A DNA stretch of 64,000 nt from Diplonema japonicum (Eukaryota > Euglenozoa > Diplonemea > Diplonemida > Diplonemidae), in contig OZ025728.1 in the NCBI GenBank assembly GCA_964019335.1, positions 62,001 to 126,000 of the forward strand, written 5' to 3'. This document shows, piece by piece, positions 36,687-47,527 of the stretch (position 1 is the stretch's first letter; every line of letters starts with the position of its first letter). Under the pieces are notes generated by a model. It was not told where the DNA came from and made no database searches. It saw nothing but the letters and a program-made list of their open reading frames with translations. The position numbers were made by a program, and so were the translations under genes.

Positions 36687-38108
36687 CTAATTTCCATGCG
36701 GCGAAAACACACCAGGACTCACATGCTCCAAAGGAGTTGTGTCACATATCGTGAAGGAATCGCTCGACCCGTCTATCCATTCATAAACCGTCATCCCGGT
36801 CGTCAACAAAATAAACAGAATACCGCAAACCCCGATCGAAAGATCAATGTACTCCTGCGTCCGTGTTTCGGCCACCGCTTTATAATGAAAAAGAGCCGGG
36901 AAGACGAACGCAAGCGGGCACATTGTCACACCACCCAGAAGCGAGACAAAATTGCCCAAATTCGAAGACCCCGCGAGAGCAACCAACCCCAAGAATATGA
37001 CTGTCAACGACCTTGCGGCATTGATGGTCCATGTTTGTGCTTTATCGATCCGCAACGAGGACTCTATAATCTGGTAAGCAGGGAAGGCCTGCAACGGGAA
37101 GGTTAGTGTGACGGCCGCACTATAGAAAATCTTTGCAACCTGCGACAGATTCTCGTCCTCGGGCATCGCAAGAAGAAGATTTGTGTTCACCGAATCACCC
37201 CCTCGGGAAATGTACCCTGTCAAGGCGAACACAGCAAACAGCGTACAGCACATCATGATCGCAGCCCATAACAAAGGTATAAACTTCTCAGGGTTCTTCA
37301 TCTCACCATGGATCGGCATCATAAGCCCGATGCCTTCAAAGGTTAACACAGCGGTCCCGAAGAACATGGGAAACTTGCTTTCCAACACAGACGGTGTTGC
37401 ATTATTTGACGAGGTCGCCACGGTGTAGCTGTTCTTAACTACAACATACATCATGGCCGAAAGGATGAACACGTCTGCGATAATCGCGAAAAAGGAAATA
37501 TTTCTGATGTTTCTAAGCCACGACAAGGGGAGCTGAAGCACTACCTGTATTGCTATCATGATGCCAAGGGGTATCTCGGTAGCCCAATGTTCGCACCCCG
37601 CTAGTTGTGCAATGGCGTCCTTCATTGATGAAGCAACAAAGATGAAATACATTGTTACCAGACCAAGCTGCGAGCCTACCAAAGAAATGTCAACGAGAAT
37701 CTTCGCGGGCCGGCCGTAGATTGCCTCTCCAAGCTCGGAGAAATTCGCGATTTTAAGTTTCAGTTTTGTTTCGATTAAAAGGCTCACACAGTAAGCATTT
37801 CCCATTGCGCACAGAAACAGTGCCACCACAGACACTATAACCCCACCGTCAGCAAAACCCTTTGCCAGGTATATGTGCGCTGGGCCAACGAAAGCTTTGA
37901 CAAGGGTCATGAATGTTGCCCTGTCGCCGGTCTTTTTGCGTTTTCCTGTTGATATTAACGAGGCTGCTTCTTCGTCTGCAGCATCTTCAAAGGTGGAGCG
38001 GCGTCCACCGAAGTTTAGAATTGAATTGGCCAGGCTTGACACCTCCGTGTCGCCTCCTTTGCTGTTCTTCTCGTCTTCCCATACATTTTGCACTTGTGAA
38101 GACATCAT
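36687..38108 (-). CDS. Amino acid/auxin permease family transporter (AAAP)
   Basis: 473 aa from the ATG at 38108, preceded by A9-T-A4 and a CTTTTAG acceptor (38148-38147). About 60 hydrophilic residues are followed by eleven or so membrane segments. The family opening is clear (FMTLVKAFVGPAHIYLAKGF), as are LVTMYFIFVASSMKD and AVLTFEGIGLMMPIHGEMKN, the AAAP/SLC36-SLC38-type core. The role is probably proton-coupled amino acid transport at the plasma or vacuolar membrane, with the substrate unknown. The gene is complete and has no unusual insertions. Confidence 0.85.
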   Translation of the reverse strand: MMSSQVQNVWEDEKNSKGGDTEVSSLANSILNFGGRRSTFEDAADEEAASLISTGKRKKTGDRATFMTLVKAFVGPAHIYLAKGFADGGVIVSVVALFLCAMGNAYCVSLLIETKLKLKIANFSELGEAIYGRPAKILVDISLVGSQLGLVTMYFIFVASSMKDAIAQLAGCEHWATEIPLGIMIAIQVVLQLPLSWLRNIRNISFFAIIADVFILSAMMYVVVKNSYTVATSSNNATPSVLESKFPMFFGTAVLTFEGIGLMMPIHGEMKNPEKFIPLLWAAIMMCCTLFAVFALTGYISRGGDSVNTNLLLAMPEDENLSQVAKIFYSAAVTLTFPLQAFPAYQIIESSLRIDKAQTWTINAARSLTVIFLGLVALAGSSNLGNFVSLLGGVTMCPLAFVFPALFHYKAVAETRTQEYIDLSIGVCGILFILLTTGMTVYEWIDGSSDSFTICDTTPLEHVSPGVFSPHGN

Positions 38109-38867
38109 TTTATTTTTTTTTCCCCCCCTCCCTTCCTCCTTCCCTCCTAAAAGCGGGGAAACAAATTGCAACAAAACAATTTTAAAAAAATAAGAAAAAT
38201 AAAAATAGAAGTTATGCTTACACCCCCCCTTTTAAATTTCTTTTTTCGCCGGCAGAAAGAAAAAAAAAAGAGAGAGAAGAAAAAAAAAAAAGGAGGATTA
38301 GAAAAATGGAGCTGAACCCCTTTTTTGCCAGTGTTCTGGAGAATTTTGTAATGATTAAAAGACTTCTCTAGATGCGGCGAAGGCGGCTCAAGTCCTCTCC
38401 CTCCTTCTTTTTTTCTCTTTTTTTTCTCTCTCTCAATACATCTGTTCCTCCGGTCTCAAGAACTCAGCGAACAGAAGTAATACAAAAAATTGCGGCGAAG
38501 AAAGAGAAAAGGCGTTTCTGGGGTCTAAGCTAGTTAGTAAAGTGAGAGGGAGGTGAGAGAGAGGAACAAACAAAAACAAAACCAAGAAGAAAAAAGGGGG
38601 GGAGGGGGAAGAATGAAGGAAATCTCAGCTTCTTTTTCTTCTCCCTCCCTTTTTTTTCTCCCTCTTTTCTTTTCTTTTTTGTTTCGTTTTTTTCTGTTCT
38701 CCTTCGCGTGGACCTTGCTGGTTTTGATTTTTCTTTTTTGAACTTCCAGTAAAAAAAAAAAAAAAAAGAAAAAACCAGCGTCCTTATCGAATAAAAAAAA
38801 AAAGGAAAATAAAATGAAACAAAAAAAATCTTTCCCCGTCTCTTTCTTCTTTTCTTGCACTCCCGAT
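38109..38867. other. Spacer without gene
   Basis: It contains the permease leader and acceptor, then A/T and CT-rich tracts. No repeat copy or coding frame recognised. Confidence 0.6.
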
Positions 38868-40719
38868 CTATTCAAGGGAGCCACACGGCCTGTACAGCCT
38901 ACGGGAGGAGGGCAGAGCGTACATCATGGCAATGAAGGAGTCAGGGATCTGGTCCTTGCTGGTGGAGTGCCGGCTGCATTCTTCCTTCGCAAGACTTCTG
39001 AACATTGCTGCCTTGTCCCCGCCATGCTTCTCCCTCTCGGCGTCTGCAGTATTGAAGAGTGTCTCCAGCTTCCAATCGGAGAGGTAGTGGCGGTGGTTCT
39101 TGCGGTGTCCCTTCTTCGCACCCAGCACGGTCCCTTCCCTTGCTGTTGCTGTGCTCGTTCCCTCGTTGAGGCACGTGGAGGAGCACCCATCACCGTCAAC
39201 AGTGTTCCCGTCATCGCATTCTTCAGAACCGCTTGTCCCTTCACCGTCCACTGTCCCGTCCCCACAGCATGTCAGCTTCGGTGCAGACCCAGGCACCACC
39301 AGGTCCCACCTCCCGCTTGCTGGGCTCCCGATAAGGTCAGCAAGGTTGTCCGTGTCATAGCTGTAGCTGTTCCCTTCAGGCAGATCGGTGATGAGGTGCA
39401 TGTCACGGATAGTGACGGGGCTGCCGAAGTACACAGGGGTCCTATCCCCATCCACGTCAAAGGGCAGTGTGGCGTCGAGTTCCACTTCGGCAATAGGCGG
39501 CAGGTTGTTCGTGTGGGTGCTGGGCGTGTACATGGCAGGGGTGATCGAGGCCTTCGGTGTCTCATCGTAGCCGTGGTAGTCCTGCCACAAGGCCCACATT
39601 CTGTCAACGTTCGCGTGGTGCACGAAGAATAGTGGGTCGTCTGGGCTCAGGCCGGACCCCATGTGGCCGCTGACGAAGCGGTGCGGGGAGGCATGTCCCC
39701 TCGAGGGTGGGGTGGAAGACAGCGAAGTCTGTGTTTGAAGTGATGATCGCCGACATGTCCATCGACCCTGTGAAGCCCGCCCCGCCCCACTGCCTCCATA
39801 GGCACTTATCGTTCGACGCGGTCCAGCCTGCTGCCAGGCCGTCGGTCACGCAGTAGTCAGGCCACCCTGTCGTCCCCTGCATGGTCCCGAAGGTCTTTGC
39901 ACGGAAGGGAGTGCTGAACTGCTCCTCCGCGTCGTCCCTCTCCCAGTCCCAGTAGGGCACCGTTACGCACTCGAACCCAGCGATGGAGCGCAGGGCGTTC
40001 TCGTACCCGATCACGAACCAACGGTGCCAAGGGAGGAAGGCGGAGGTCGAGTGGGCGTAATTCCCGAGGTGCACGTGCATCAGTGAGAAGTCATGGTAGT
40101 CAGAGGTCTTCTGCGTCTTGAACGCCTGCACCGCTGCGATGTAGTGGTCCCTCTCAGCGCATGACAGCATCGACCACCCCTTCCTTACACGAGATCCGCA
40201 AACTGGACCTGGCTCGGGGGTAGGCTCGGGAGTGGGTTCGGGTGTCGGTGAAGGGGTGGGCTCAGGAGTCGGTGCAGGAGTGGGTTCAGGGGTGGGTGAA
40301 GGCGTGGGCTCAGGTGTAGGGGTCGGTGCAGGAGTCGGTTCAGGAGTGGGGGCAGGGGTAGGTTCAGGAGTCGGTCCCGGAGTGGGTGCGGGGGTCGGTT
40401 CGGGCGTCGGCTCAGGCGTTGGTTCGGGAGTAGGTACAGTGGGTGGTTCGGGGGTGGGAACAGGAGTGAGCGCAGAAGGGACATCGGTCTCGTCATACCC
40501 GCCACCGCACGTGCAGCACGCCTCGTCTGCAACCCACTCGTTTCTGTACGAGTTCCCCAACCACCAACACCTCCAAGACTTCGCCCCGTACCAATCACAG
40601 GTACGCGACGACCCCCTGTTGTCATGCCACACCGCCTCGTCAGAGAGCGTCTTGTCGACACAGGCACCATCTGCAGCTAGCAGGGAGCCCAGCAAAAGCC
40701 CGGTAAGCAAGATCTTCAT
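38868..40719 (-). CDS. Secreted tyrosinase with Thr/Pro linker and DUF4215 repeat; one frameshift
   Basis: The gene needs a one-base shift at a GGGG run (39697-39700): frame 1 ends in HPTLEGTC, and the other frame continues [16 protein letters not shown]. Without one G the product would be about 616 aa. There is a signal peptide (1-18), a small Cys-rich domain, a [10 protein letters not shown] linker (about 85-165), then a type 3 copper domain: CuA ligands in MHVHLGNY and FLPWHRWF, CuB ligands in VSGH and [17 protein letters not shown]4215-type CGDGTVDG...[14 protein letters not shown] unit follows. It is expected to oxidise phenols outside the cell. The shift at a homopolymer may be a sequence error. 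Otherwise the gene is a very young pseudogene. Confidence 0.8.
40225..40470 (-). repeat. Minisatellite coding the tyrosinase linker
   Basis: Tandem 6-12-bp units encode [13 protein letters not shown]-like sequence. Repeat-length change here would not shift frame if in multiples of three. Confidence 0.8.
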
Positions 40720-40849
40720 TTCTTTTCTTTCTTTTTCTTTTTTGCAACCTGTGATATATGAGATCGTGAAGAATTTTAACTACAGCCAGAAATACCAAAA
40801 GATAATCGGGTAGGCGGAGAGGGGGGAAAATAAAAAGGAAAAAAAAAGA

Positions 40850-40890
40850 TGTCTTTGAGGGACCTGCAGTATGTGGCAGGATCGCCTAAA
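40850..40890 (-). repeat. Solo copy of the retroelement 3' hairpin
   Basis: Plus strand CCTGC-AGTATGTG-GCAGG (40863-40880) with flanks GGGA and ATCGCCTAAAAG. It matches the RT 3' UTR at 11998-12035 and is followed in sense by a T tract. Confidence 0.65.
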
Positions 40891-41317
40891 AGAAAAAAAA
40901 AAAAAAAAAAGAGGGAGGAAAAGAAGAAAATCTTTTGTTTGGGTCAACAAAAGTAGAGAAGGAAAAAAAAAAAAAAGAATATTAAGGGTTCCTTTCGGCC
41001 TTCTTATGAAGAAAATGAAGGGGTGACAAAAAAAAAAAAAAAAAAAAAAAAGGAAAGTAAGGCGGGAAATAAATGAAAGCTCTTTCACCTGGCATCACAC
41101 CATGCCATCACTTGCCTTGTCCCCCCCTACCTGAGAATCATGAGGTTTTACTGTGAGCTGTGATGCAGCCCACGACCTACTCTCAGGGAGGCCCCCAGAG
41201 AAAGGGGCAAAGGGGGAAAGGCAGTGTTCATGGTATGATAGGCTATGAGCGGTAACGAACAAAGGGAAAAATGTTTGTTTTTTTTTTCATTTTTTTTTTT
41301 TTTTTTTTTTTTACCTG

Positions 41318-41350
41318 CGCCTAAAGGGAGGTGCCGTCATGCATCTACCC
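41318..41350 (-). repeat. Box-plus-hairpin repeat, GCTTAAGGGG type
   Basis: GCGCCTAAAGGG then AGGTG-CCGTCATG-CATCT, the stem with one G-T pair. Relatives are at 49695-49730 and 61001-61043. Confidence 0.5.
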
Positions 41351-41444
41351 AAGGCCCGAAGGAAAACAGAAAGAAGGGATGTTACAAAATAAGAAACTAC
41401 GCATGAAAGAATGTTCACCAGGAGGTATTCGAAATATATTTATG

Positions 41445-41483
<39 letters not shown>

Positions 41484-41606
41484 AAATGTCAAAATACTCT
41501 CCCTTTTCTTTTCTCTCCGTTCCTTATCTGTGGCGGTCCACCATCTTTCTTTCTTCCTTTTTTTTTTTTCTCTAAAAATTATATATTTTCATCTTTTCTG
41601 CATTTC

Positions 41607-43970
41607 CTACTTCAATGTAGCCCACACACTGTTGTACCAAGGAGCACCACAGGTGACAGAAGTGTCACCAGGGCACGGGGTCCTGCACAAGTATTCTGGA
41701 AGACTCTTTCTGCTGCCAAGGTCATTCCCACACCAGCACTGATTCCCGTTTTGAAGACCCGCAACAGCATAACCATTGTGCTGGCAGGTCCGGGTGCACT
41801 CTTCGACATTGTTTCCATTTCTGTCAGAGTAGGCGTACACAGGGAACTGCCTGCTGGACTGATAATCACGGTAGCACCCAGCATAGCGAAAGCTCTCCCT
41901 TGGAGCCACAGGGACCAGCGAGTAGACTTGGTTCCTGTATCCTCCACCGCAGGTCTGTGTGCTGTCCCCACTGCACGGGTCGTCGCACTGTGACATTGTT
42001 GTCCTCGTTGAAGTGGAGAGGTCGTCCCCACACCAGCACTGCTTCCCGTACTGAAGACCTGCGTACTTGTACCCGTTGTGCTGGCAGGTCCGGGTGCACT
42101 CCCACACAGTGTTCAGGGGCGACGAGAAGGCATGGTGTGAGAGCCTTCTCCGGCTGCCTTCCTTGAAGCACCCCTCCAGGACAGGGGTGTGAGGTGGTAC
42201 CATGGGGACAACCCTGTACACTGTGCCCCGGAGGTAGCCCCCGCACTTCTGCGCGCTGTCCCCAGAGCAAGCCGTACTGCACTTCGCGGGGTCCACACGT
42301 GCTGAAGTCGAGATGTCGTCCCCACACCAGCACTGGCTCCCATCTTGGGTCCCCGAGTACTTGTACCCCTTTGACTGGCAGATCGTTGCACACTCCCCGT
42401 TCGTGAGCCCCTTGTCATCGGTGTAGGCATGGTGTGAAAGTTTCCTCTGTGTCGCTATGTGCTCGTAGCAGCCCTCCAGGACAGGGGTGTGCAGGGACGC
42501 TGGGATCGTGAACTGGAACACCTTCATCCTCCCGTCCCCACCGCACTTCGTAGAGGAGTCCCCCGTGCACTCCAGTTCTTCACAGTCGGAGGCAATGTGG
42601 CGCACCGCCCCAGACATGGAGTCCCCACACCAGCACGAGTCACCGGACTGCACACCGGCAAAGGTGTAGCCCTTCGCGTGGCAGTTCACGAGGCACGACT
42701 CGACCGTGTTGTCGGTGCCTTGGTACTCAAGGTGGGGAAGCTGCCTGTTCATACTGGAGTCGGCGAAGCACCCAATCCCCCAGCTAGGGAGTTGCGTAGG
42801 CACAGGCGTGGGGGCAGGAGTCGGAACAGGAGTTGGCACAGGAGTCGGAACAGGGGTAGGCACAGGAGTCGGAACAGGGGTAGGAACCGGAGTTGGCACC
42901 GGCGTGGGAACAGGGGTGGGCATAGGAGTCGGAACAGGAGTAGGAACCGGGGTGGGGGCAGGGGTTGGGGGCGGCGCCAGTGTAGGTACAGGGATTTGAA
43001 CCACCGAAAACGTGTTGCCCGCACCTCTACCCTTCCCCGCGTACAGGTAACCCGGGATAAGCCTCATAACGGTGGTCGTACCCACACCACCAGCAAGATT
43101 CGAGTACACATCAGGAGCGTCCTCATGCCACACCCGAATACCGTTTTGACCGCATGCGACATAAAGACGCGAGTTAAAAAACTGCATATCGACACACCCA
43201 CTGGCTGAGGGTGTGGTCAGCATAGTGGTGGCACCAGTAGTGGGGTCCATCCTCACCACCCGGTTGCTGTCAATGTAATACAAAAGCCCGTCTTGCAGGT
43301 GGATCTTGTTGGCAAGGACACCAGTCGCACGGAACGACTCCAGTCTGGGGCTGGAGGGGTTAGTCACATCAATGATGAGAATGCCGTTCTGCGAGTGTGA
43401 CGCCACACCATATACTTTTCCGTTGAGATATGTCATATCGTCCAGCCAGGTTCCGGTCACAGAGTGGGTAAAGACGCCAACTTGTGTGAGGGTAGCTTTG
43501 TCAAGCACGTGGAAGGTTAATATGAGGTCATTGACCTGACGGTATGAGACGTAAAGGTGGTTTGCTGATTGAGCGATCCCGCGTTCTTGGGTGTCGGCGT
43601 TGTTCGGAGGGAGGAATCTTCCCGTGCTTTTGATCATTGGGGGGTTGACCGCGTTTGCTCCCAAGTTGTAGCTCACGACCGCCCAGAACCCCGCAACGTA
43701 AATAGTGCTGCCGTCCAGTGTTATCGCTCGCACCGGTCCCATGTCGTTGTCGTAAGGGATCTGCCCCACCTCTACTGGGTTGTTTTTGTCGGCCACATTG
43801 ATAATTCTCACGTTCGTCGGGTGCGCATCGGTAACAGCACAATAAACGTAATCACCCCACAGTACCATGTCGTAGGCTTTGTAGTTGTCTGTAGGGGTCG
43901 CGGTTCCTATTTTGTTGAGCTCCTGTCCCATTGCCACGCCTACGGTGAGCAGCAGTAGTTTTTTTAACAT
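41607..43970 (-). CDS. Secreted beta-propeller protein with Thr/Pro/Val linker and four WSC domains
   Basis: 787 aa with a signal peptide (1-15). About 20-340 is a propeller of LVIVD-like blades ([54 protein letters not shown]). About 345-395 is a PTPVPTPVP linker. Then come four WSC modules starting near 397, 498, 596 and 695 (GCFADS, GCYEHI, GCFKEG, GCYRDY), each with CWCG and a late CxGDxxxxCGG. WSC modules bind polysaccharide or serve as wall-stress sensors. No membrane anchor is seen, so it is probably secreted. The propeller is paralogous to that at 61628. A T21-CAG acceptor (AG 43999-43998) precedes an A18 leader. Confidence 0.8.
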   Translation of the reverse strand: MLKKLLLLTVGVAMGQELNKIGTATPTDNYKAYDMVLWGDYVYCAVTDAHPTNVRIINVADKNNPVEVGQIPYDNDMGPVRAITLDGSTIYVAGFWAVVSYNLGANAVNPPMIKSTGRFLPPNNADTQERGIAQSANHLYVSYRQVNDLILTFHVLDKATLTQVGVFTHSVTGTWLDDMTYLNGKVYGVASHSQNGILIIDVTNPSSPRLESFRATGVLANKIHLQDGLLYYIDSNRVVRMDPTTGATTMLTTPSASGCVDMQFFNSRLYVACGQNGIRVWHEDAPDVYSNLAGGVGTTTVMRLIPGYLYAGKGRGAGNTFSVVQIPVPTLAPPPTPAPTPVPTPVPTPMPTPVPTPVPTPVPTPVPTPVPTPVPTPVPTPVPTPAPTPVPTQLPSWGIGCFADSSMNRQLPHLEYQGTDNTVESCLVNCHAKGYTFAGVQSGDSCWCGDSMSGAVRHIASDCEELECTGDSSTKCGGDGRMKVFQFTIPASLHTPVLEGCYEHIATQRKLSHHAYTDDKGLTNGECATICQSKGYKYSGTQDGSQCWCGDDISTSARVDPAKCSTACSGDSAQKCGGYLRGTVYRVVPMVPPHTPVLEGCFKEGSRRRLSHHAFSSPLNTVWECTRTCQHNGYKYAGLQYGKQCWCGDDLSTSTRTTMSQCDDPCSGDSTQTCGGGYRNQVYSLVPVAPRESFRYAGCYRDYQSSRQFPVYAYSDRNGNNVEECTRTCQHNGYAVAGLQNGNQCWCGNDLGSRKSLPEYLCRTPCPGDTSVTCGAPWYNSVWATLK
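42790..42985 (-). repeat. Minisatellite coding the WSC-protein linker
   Basis: About sixteen PTPV-type units in sense. Confidence 0.8.
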
Positions 43971-44281
43971 TTTCTTTTTTTTTTTTTTTTTGAAAAACTG
44001 AAAAAAAAAAAAAAAAAAAAAAAGATTTCCTCGGGGGGTAAAAACCGGAAGATAAAAAAAAAAAAAAGAAGAAAAAAAAAAAAAGGACGAAAATATTTAA
44101 CAAAACAGAAAAAAAAAGAAAATCTTTGTATTGCAAAAGAAAAAAAGAAAAAAAATGCGTTTTTTTTTTTTTTTTTTTTTTTTACCATTTCGGTAATTTC
44201 GAATTCGAAATAAGATTGGCATCACTTTCTATGTAGGGCAACCCGGCTTGGCGCTTCTCTGCGGCTTGCTCCATTTTCCGT
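43971..44281. promoter_or_regulatory. Intergenic processing region
   Basis: Sense: T-rich stretches, T21-CAG (AG 43999-43998), TTTTTC, A18, GAAA, then the ATG. This is one of the clearest acceptor plus poly-A leader sites in the window. No gene. Confidence 0.55.
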
Positions 44282-46327
44282 TTATTCGCGTACTGCATGT
44301 ATTTTCTTTCCTCTTTTTTCCCCCCCCTTTCCATTACACACCTTTTCCTTCTCTTTATTCAAGATTCTATCAGGGTCTAACACCTCTACCCGTGGCAAGA
44401 AGGAAGATGCCTCACTTGTCGTCTTTTTGGCCATGTCGGACAGAGTCCCAAATCTTGCAAGGTTTTTCGACCAACCGCCTTTGTACACCTGTTTCTTCTC
44501 ATGATAGTAATATGTCCCGGGGCCTTCTTTAAGTCCTTGGTGCCAATGGCCTTCGTATCTGTCGCCGTTGGCCATGTATTGGGTGGCCCAGCCCTCTACT
44601 GTGTCCCATTTCCACTGCCCTTCGATTTTGTCGCCGTTAGCTAGGAACACCTTTCCGACGGCTGCACGAAGACCATCTTCGAAGTACCCCTCGTATATGT
44701 CACCATTAGGGTACCAGTGAACGCCTTTACCGTGGCGTTTGTCTCGTCTCCACTCCCCTTTGTAGATGCGGACCCATTCGGTTAGCTCTGATTTGCGTTT
44801 CCACAGTGTGCCGGTCCCCTCCCGCATTCCTTCTTTCCACTCTCCTTCGTACCTGGTTAGCCGGGTCAGTTGTTCCCCCCAACCTTCTTTCAAACCGTTC
44901 TTCCACTGTCCCTTGTACGTGTTCCCCCCGGACGTTCCTTTAGCGCCCTTTGTCGGAACGTAGATTTTGTTCCGCGACCCGTGGATCTTCGAGTCCAGCA
45001 CGCTTTGCTTCCATTTCTGATGGTGTTTCGGGCTTGTCGACACCGCTGTAGGAAGCTTGTCTACTTTCGAGTAATGTTGCGGTTGACCGTCTGGTGACGG
45101 GCATCCGGTTAGCAATGACGTGTATTTTTCTTGCAGCCTGCAGACCATTTCTTCGATTTCCGTCAAAGGATGCCCGAGCGCCAGGTCGGTTTCAGGGAGC
45201 TTTGCTTCAGCCGCCTTGAGCTGCTTCCACACCTGCCCCGCCTCTGTCACCTGTGTTTGCCGTTTGAGCGTTGTCGTGATCTGCTGCGCGTTCTGAAGGT
45301 TCTCAAGGGTGTCGGTGGTCTCGTGGTAGTCAAGGGTGCTAACGGTTGATAACATAACTGTCGCTACCGTTCCACTAAGCGGGCCGGTTAGAACCTGTGT
45401 GAGCTTGGACTCCGTGAAGAGAGATTCTGACATTTCAGGAAGCTTGTCTTGAAGACCGTTGAGCTCGGTGGAGTTCCCTGCTTGGGCAAGCTTTCTTCTT
45501 CTCAGCTCAACGGCGTGAAGAATAGCGGATCCGAGGATTGTGATGGACTTGTTGACGGAAGCCCCGTGTCTGAGGACTTCACCTGAAGCGCCCTTCTGCC
45601 CAACTCTGTCGGGCCCTTTCAAATGCCCGAAGAGTAAGGAAGATGTGACAACATGGTTCGGGCGGTCGGTGTCCTCCATGATGATGTTTAGCTTGACGAA
45701 TCCGTGCCACCTTGCCCCGCGTTCTTCCGACAGCTTGATTCTGTTTATGTTGCCGTGCATGACATAGTCGTCGAGCTCTGTCCATGATGTGATGTCCACT
45801 TCTGTGAGACCCGGTATGTACGTCCCACCGTAACCGTCTTTTCGGACATTGAAAACTCCCGTATTTTGAAGAGATAGAGCGTCCTTGATCTCGGTGTTTG
45901 ACATTTCCCAGTAGGAGAGGGAGACGCGGAATTGAAGGTTTTGTGGTGCATTTTCGATGCGGGTTAACAGTTCTTTTGTGGTGAGCTGGATCAGGCCGGG
46001 TTCTTGGTCCGATCCGAAGAAAGTGTGGGTTTTTCCGGTGGCGGCGGGGCCGTAAGCTAGACAGCACGCGCTGTACCCGTTCATGATTAGTTCCACCATC
46101 TCCATGCCGACGGTTTGGAAGATGTCAACCTGAGTCGCGTCGTCGGGGAAGAAATAGTCATAGTTGTACAGCAGCCCCTCCTTGCTTTCGGGATAGAACG
46201 CAATCAGCCTGTCCCCGTCGATCTTCAACATTACCTGTACCTTCGACTTCTCATCTGCGCTCAATGGTTTCTCCCTAATCGCGATTCTAAGGTGGTCCCA
46301 TTCCTCCAGCTGCATTGGCTGCACCAT
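44282..46327 (-). CDS. Kinesin-like motor domain fused to C-terminal MORN repeats
   Basis: 681 aa from the ATG at 46327 (after A14). Frame upstream of it is homopolymer-coded and excluded. Residues about 20-370 are kinesin-like: VELIMNGYSACCLAYG, P-loop GPAATGKTHTFFG (about 92), the alpha4 segment SVNKSITILGSAI, and the end block TVSTLDYHETTDTLENLQNA. Switch I (normally SSRSH) reads EERGARWH and switch II (normally DLAGSE) reads HLKGPDR, so ATPase cycling is doubtful. About 467-615 holds six or seven MORN repeats (YKGQWKNGLKEGWG, YEGEWKEGMREGTG, YEGHWHQGLKEGPG), which often bind lipids or link membranes to cytoskeleton. It is probably a membrane-cytoskeleton adaptor. Confidence 0.8.
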   Translation of the reverse strand: MVQPMQLEEWDHLRIAIREKPLSADEKSKVQVMLKIDGDRLIAFYPESKEGLLYNYDYFFPDDATQVDIFQTVGMEMVELIMNGYSACCLAYGPAATGKTHTFFGSDQEPGLIQLTTKELLTRIENAPQNLQFRVSLSYWEMSNTEIKDALSLQNTGVFNVRKDGYGGTYIPGLTEVDITSWTELDDYVMHGNINRIKLSEERGARWHGFVKLNIIMEDTDRPNHVVTSSLLFGHLKGPDRVGQKGASGEVLRHGASVNKSITILGSAILHAVELRRRKLAQAGNSTELNGLQDKLPEMSESLFTESKLTQVLTGPLSGTVATVMLSTVSTLDYHETTDTLENLQNAQQITTTLKRQTQVTEAGQVWKQLKAAEAKLPETDLALGHPLTEIEEMVCRLQEKYTSLLTGCPSPDGQPQHYSKVDKLPTAVSTSPKHHQKWKQSVLDSKIHGSRNKIYVPTKGAKGTSGGNTYKGQWKNGLKEGWGEQLTRLTRYEGEWKEGMREGTGTLWKRKSELTEWVRIYKGEWRRDKRHGKGVHWYPNGDIYEGYFEDGLRAAVGKVFLANGDKIEGQWKWDTVEGWATQYMANGDRYEGHWHQGLKEGPGTYYYHEKKQVYKGGWSKNLARFGTLSDMAKKTTSEASSFLPRVEVLDPDRILNKEKEKVCNGKGGEKRGKKIHAVRE

Positions 46328-46458
46328 TTTTTTTTTTTTTTCTTCTTTCCCCCCCCCCCACACTCCTCCTTCCCCCCTCTCCTCCTTTTTTTTTTGATTT
46401 TTTTTTTTTTTGGTTCGAAAAAAAAAAATTTTTTTTTTTTGATTTTTTTTTTTTTTTT

Positions 46459-47364
46459 TTACTGTTTCACCATGTTCTGTCGCGCCGTCATTGCGGCCTC
46501 CAGTGCCATACATGCTGCGGTTTGCAGCGGGAAGAACGAACCGTTTCTAGGCCGCAATTTCAAGGTTGTTGCGCAAGCCGGCATGATGTGCGACGTCAGC
46601 TTCAAACCGGGGGACTCAGGGTGCGTGCCACACAGCATGACCCACGGCTTCCCGTCCATACCTGTTCCAGGGGAAGGCCCCGCTTCAGAGAACCGGTATA
46701 TAGTTGTTGCCTTCCTGTTCTGGGTGGTGTTGTAGAGGCCTGTGAAGTGGAAGTCCTCAGCGGTATTCAAAGCGAAGTCCACAAGATTATCAACATGGTA
46801 CAGCTTCACCTTCTCGACATAACCCCGCGAGGCGTACGAGATCACACCGTAGGAGTAAGGGGTTGCCCTGTTGCCCCCACCCATGATGATTCCGTTAACC
46901 CCGTAAGCAGCGCCTACATGGATCAGCTCACCAAGTTCTGTTGTTGTCACTCCTGTCAAATCGATGCCTAAGTAGATACGTGAGGAACCATCGGCTAAAG
47001 GCGTTTCTGGTATGATTTTGAGCATGGGGTTAGGGAGTTCCTCGTCGCACTCCATGATGATACCTTCGTGGTAGGCCGAAAGGTTTCCGCTTGTCAGTTC
47101 GCCTTCCCTCACGTACGGGTCTAAAAGCCTCTTGGCCAGGCCTTCCATCGCTGCCCTGCTGTGATAAATTACAGGGGGTTTCGGTTGGGTGATGGACTCC
47201 ACCACAGCGCTGCCCTGGCTGCCCTCCAGGACATGGATCTTTTCCCCCCGCCCCGCCAGCACCGCTTCCCGCACGGGGTTTCCACCAAATATCGCCTTAT
47301 CGGCCTCAATCACAGCCACTGTTGTTTGCCGTGCTTGTATCGCTCGTTTCACAGCTGTTCGCAT

Positions 47365-47367
<3 letters not shown>
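46459..47367 (-). CDS. SpoU/TrmH-like RNA 2'-O-methyltransferase, divergent
   Basis: 302 aa. An N-terminal substrate-binding subdomain is recognisable (AIFGGNPVREAVLAGRGEKI; YHEGIIMECDEELP where family members have HQGI). The SPOUT knot follows: LGELIHVGAAYGVNGIIMGG and PYSYGVISYASRGYVEKVKL match the motif 1-2 region, and SFFPLQTAACMALE the motif 3 region. The motif 1 Asn-x-Gly and the GxEGxG loop are replaced (TTTELG, CGTHPESPG), so activity is uncertain. It is closest in layout to rRNA Gm methyltransferases (MRM1/TrmH group). The organelle is not determined. The leader is TTTTTTTACAG, GG, A30, ATG. Confidence 0.65.
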
Positions 47368-47397
<30 letters not shown>

Positions 47398-47527
47398 CCC
47401 TGTAAAAAAATACGGAGGAGTACAAAAATCTTTTTAAAAAAGAGGGTGGGGAGAAGAGAAGTTGGGTGGAGGAAAAAAAAAAAAAATAATAATAATAAAT
47501 AAAGAAGAAAAAAAAAAAAAAAAAAAT
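47368..47527 (-). promoter_or_regulatory. Model intergenic region: pyrimidine tract, CAG acceptor, A30 leader
   Basis: Only 160 bp. In sense: T19, CTTCTTTA and (TTA) repeats, T14, a CT-rich stretch, TATTTTTTTACAG (AG 47401-47400), GG, 30 A, ATG. It contains nothing else, so both 3'-end formation and 5' splicing of neighbouring mRNAs must use it. Confidence 0.65.

Larger units (their letters stand above)
40720..41606. other. Spacer with retroelement-tail repeats, no gene
   Basis: It includes the tyrosinase acceptor (ATATCACAG near 40752), hairpin repeats at 40850-40890 and 41318-41350, A/T runs up to about 40, and a mixed block at 41090-41260 with no coding signal. Confidence 0.6.

Noticed and set aside
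46328-46513. N-terminal extension of the kinesin-MORN protein
   Set aside because: It is Lys-rich homopolymer coding that overlaps the end of the SpoU-like gene. The ATG at 46327 follows an A14 leader.
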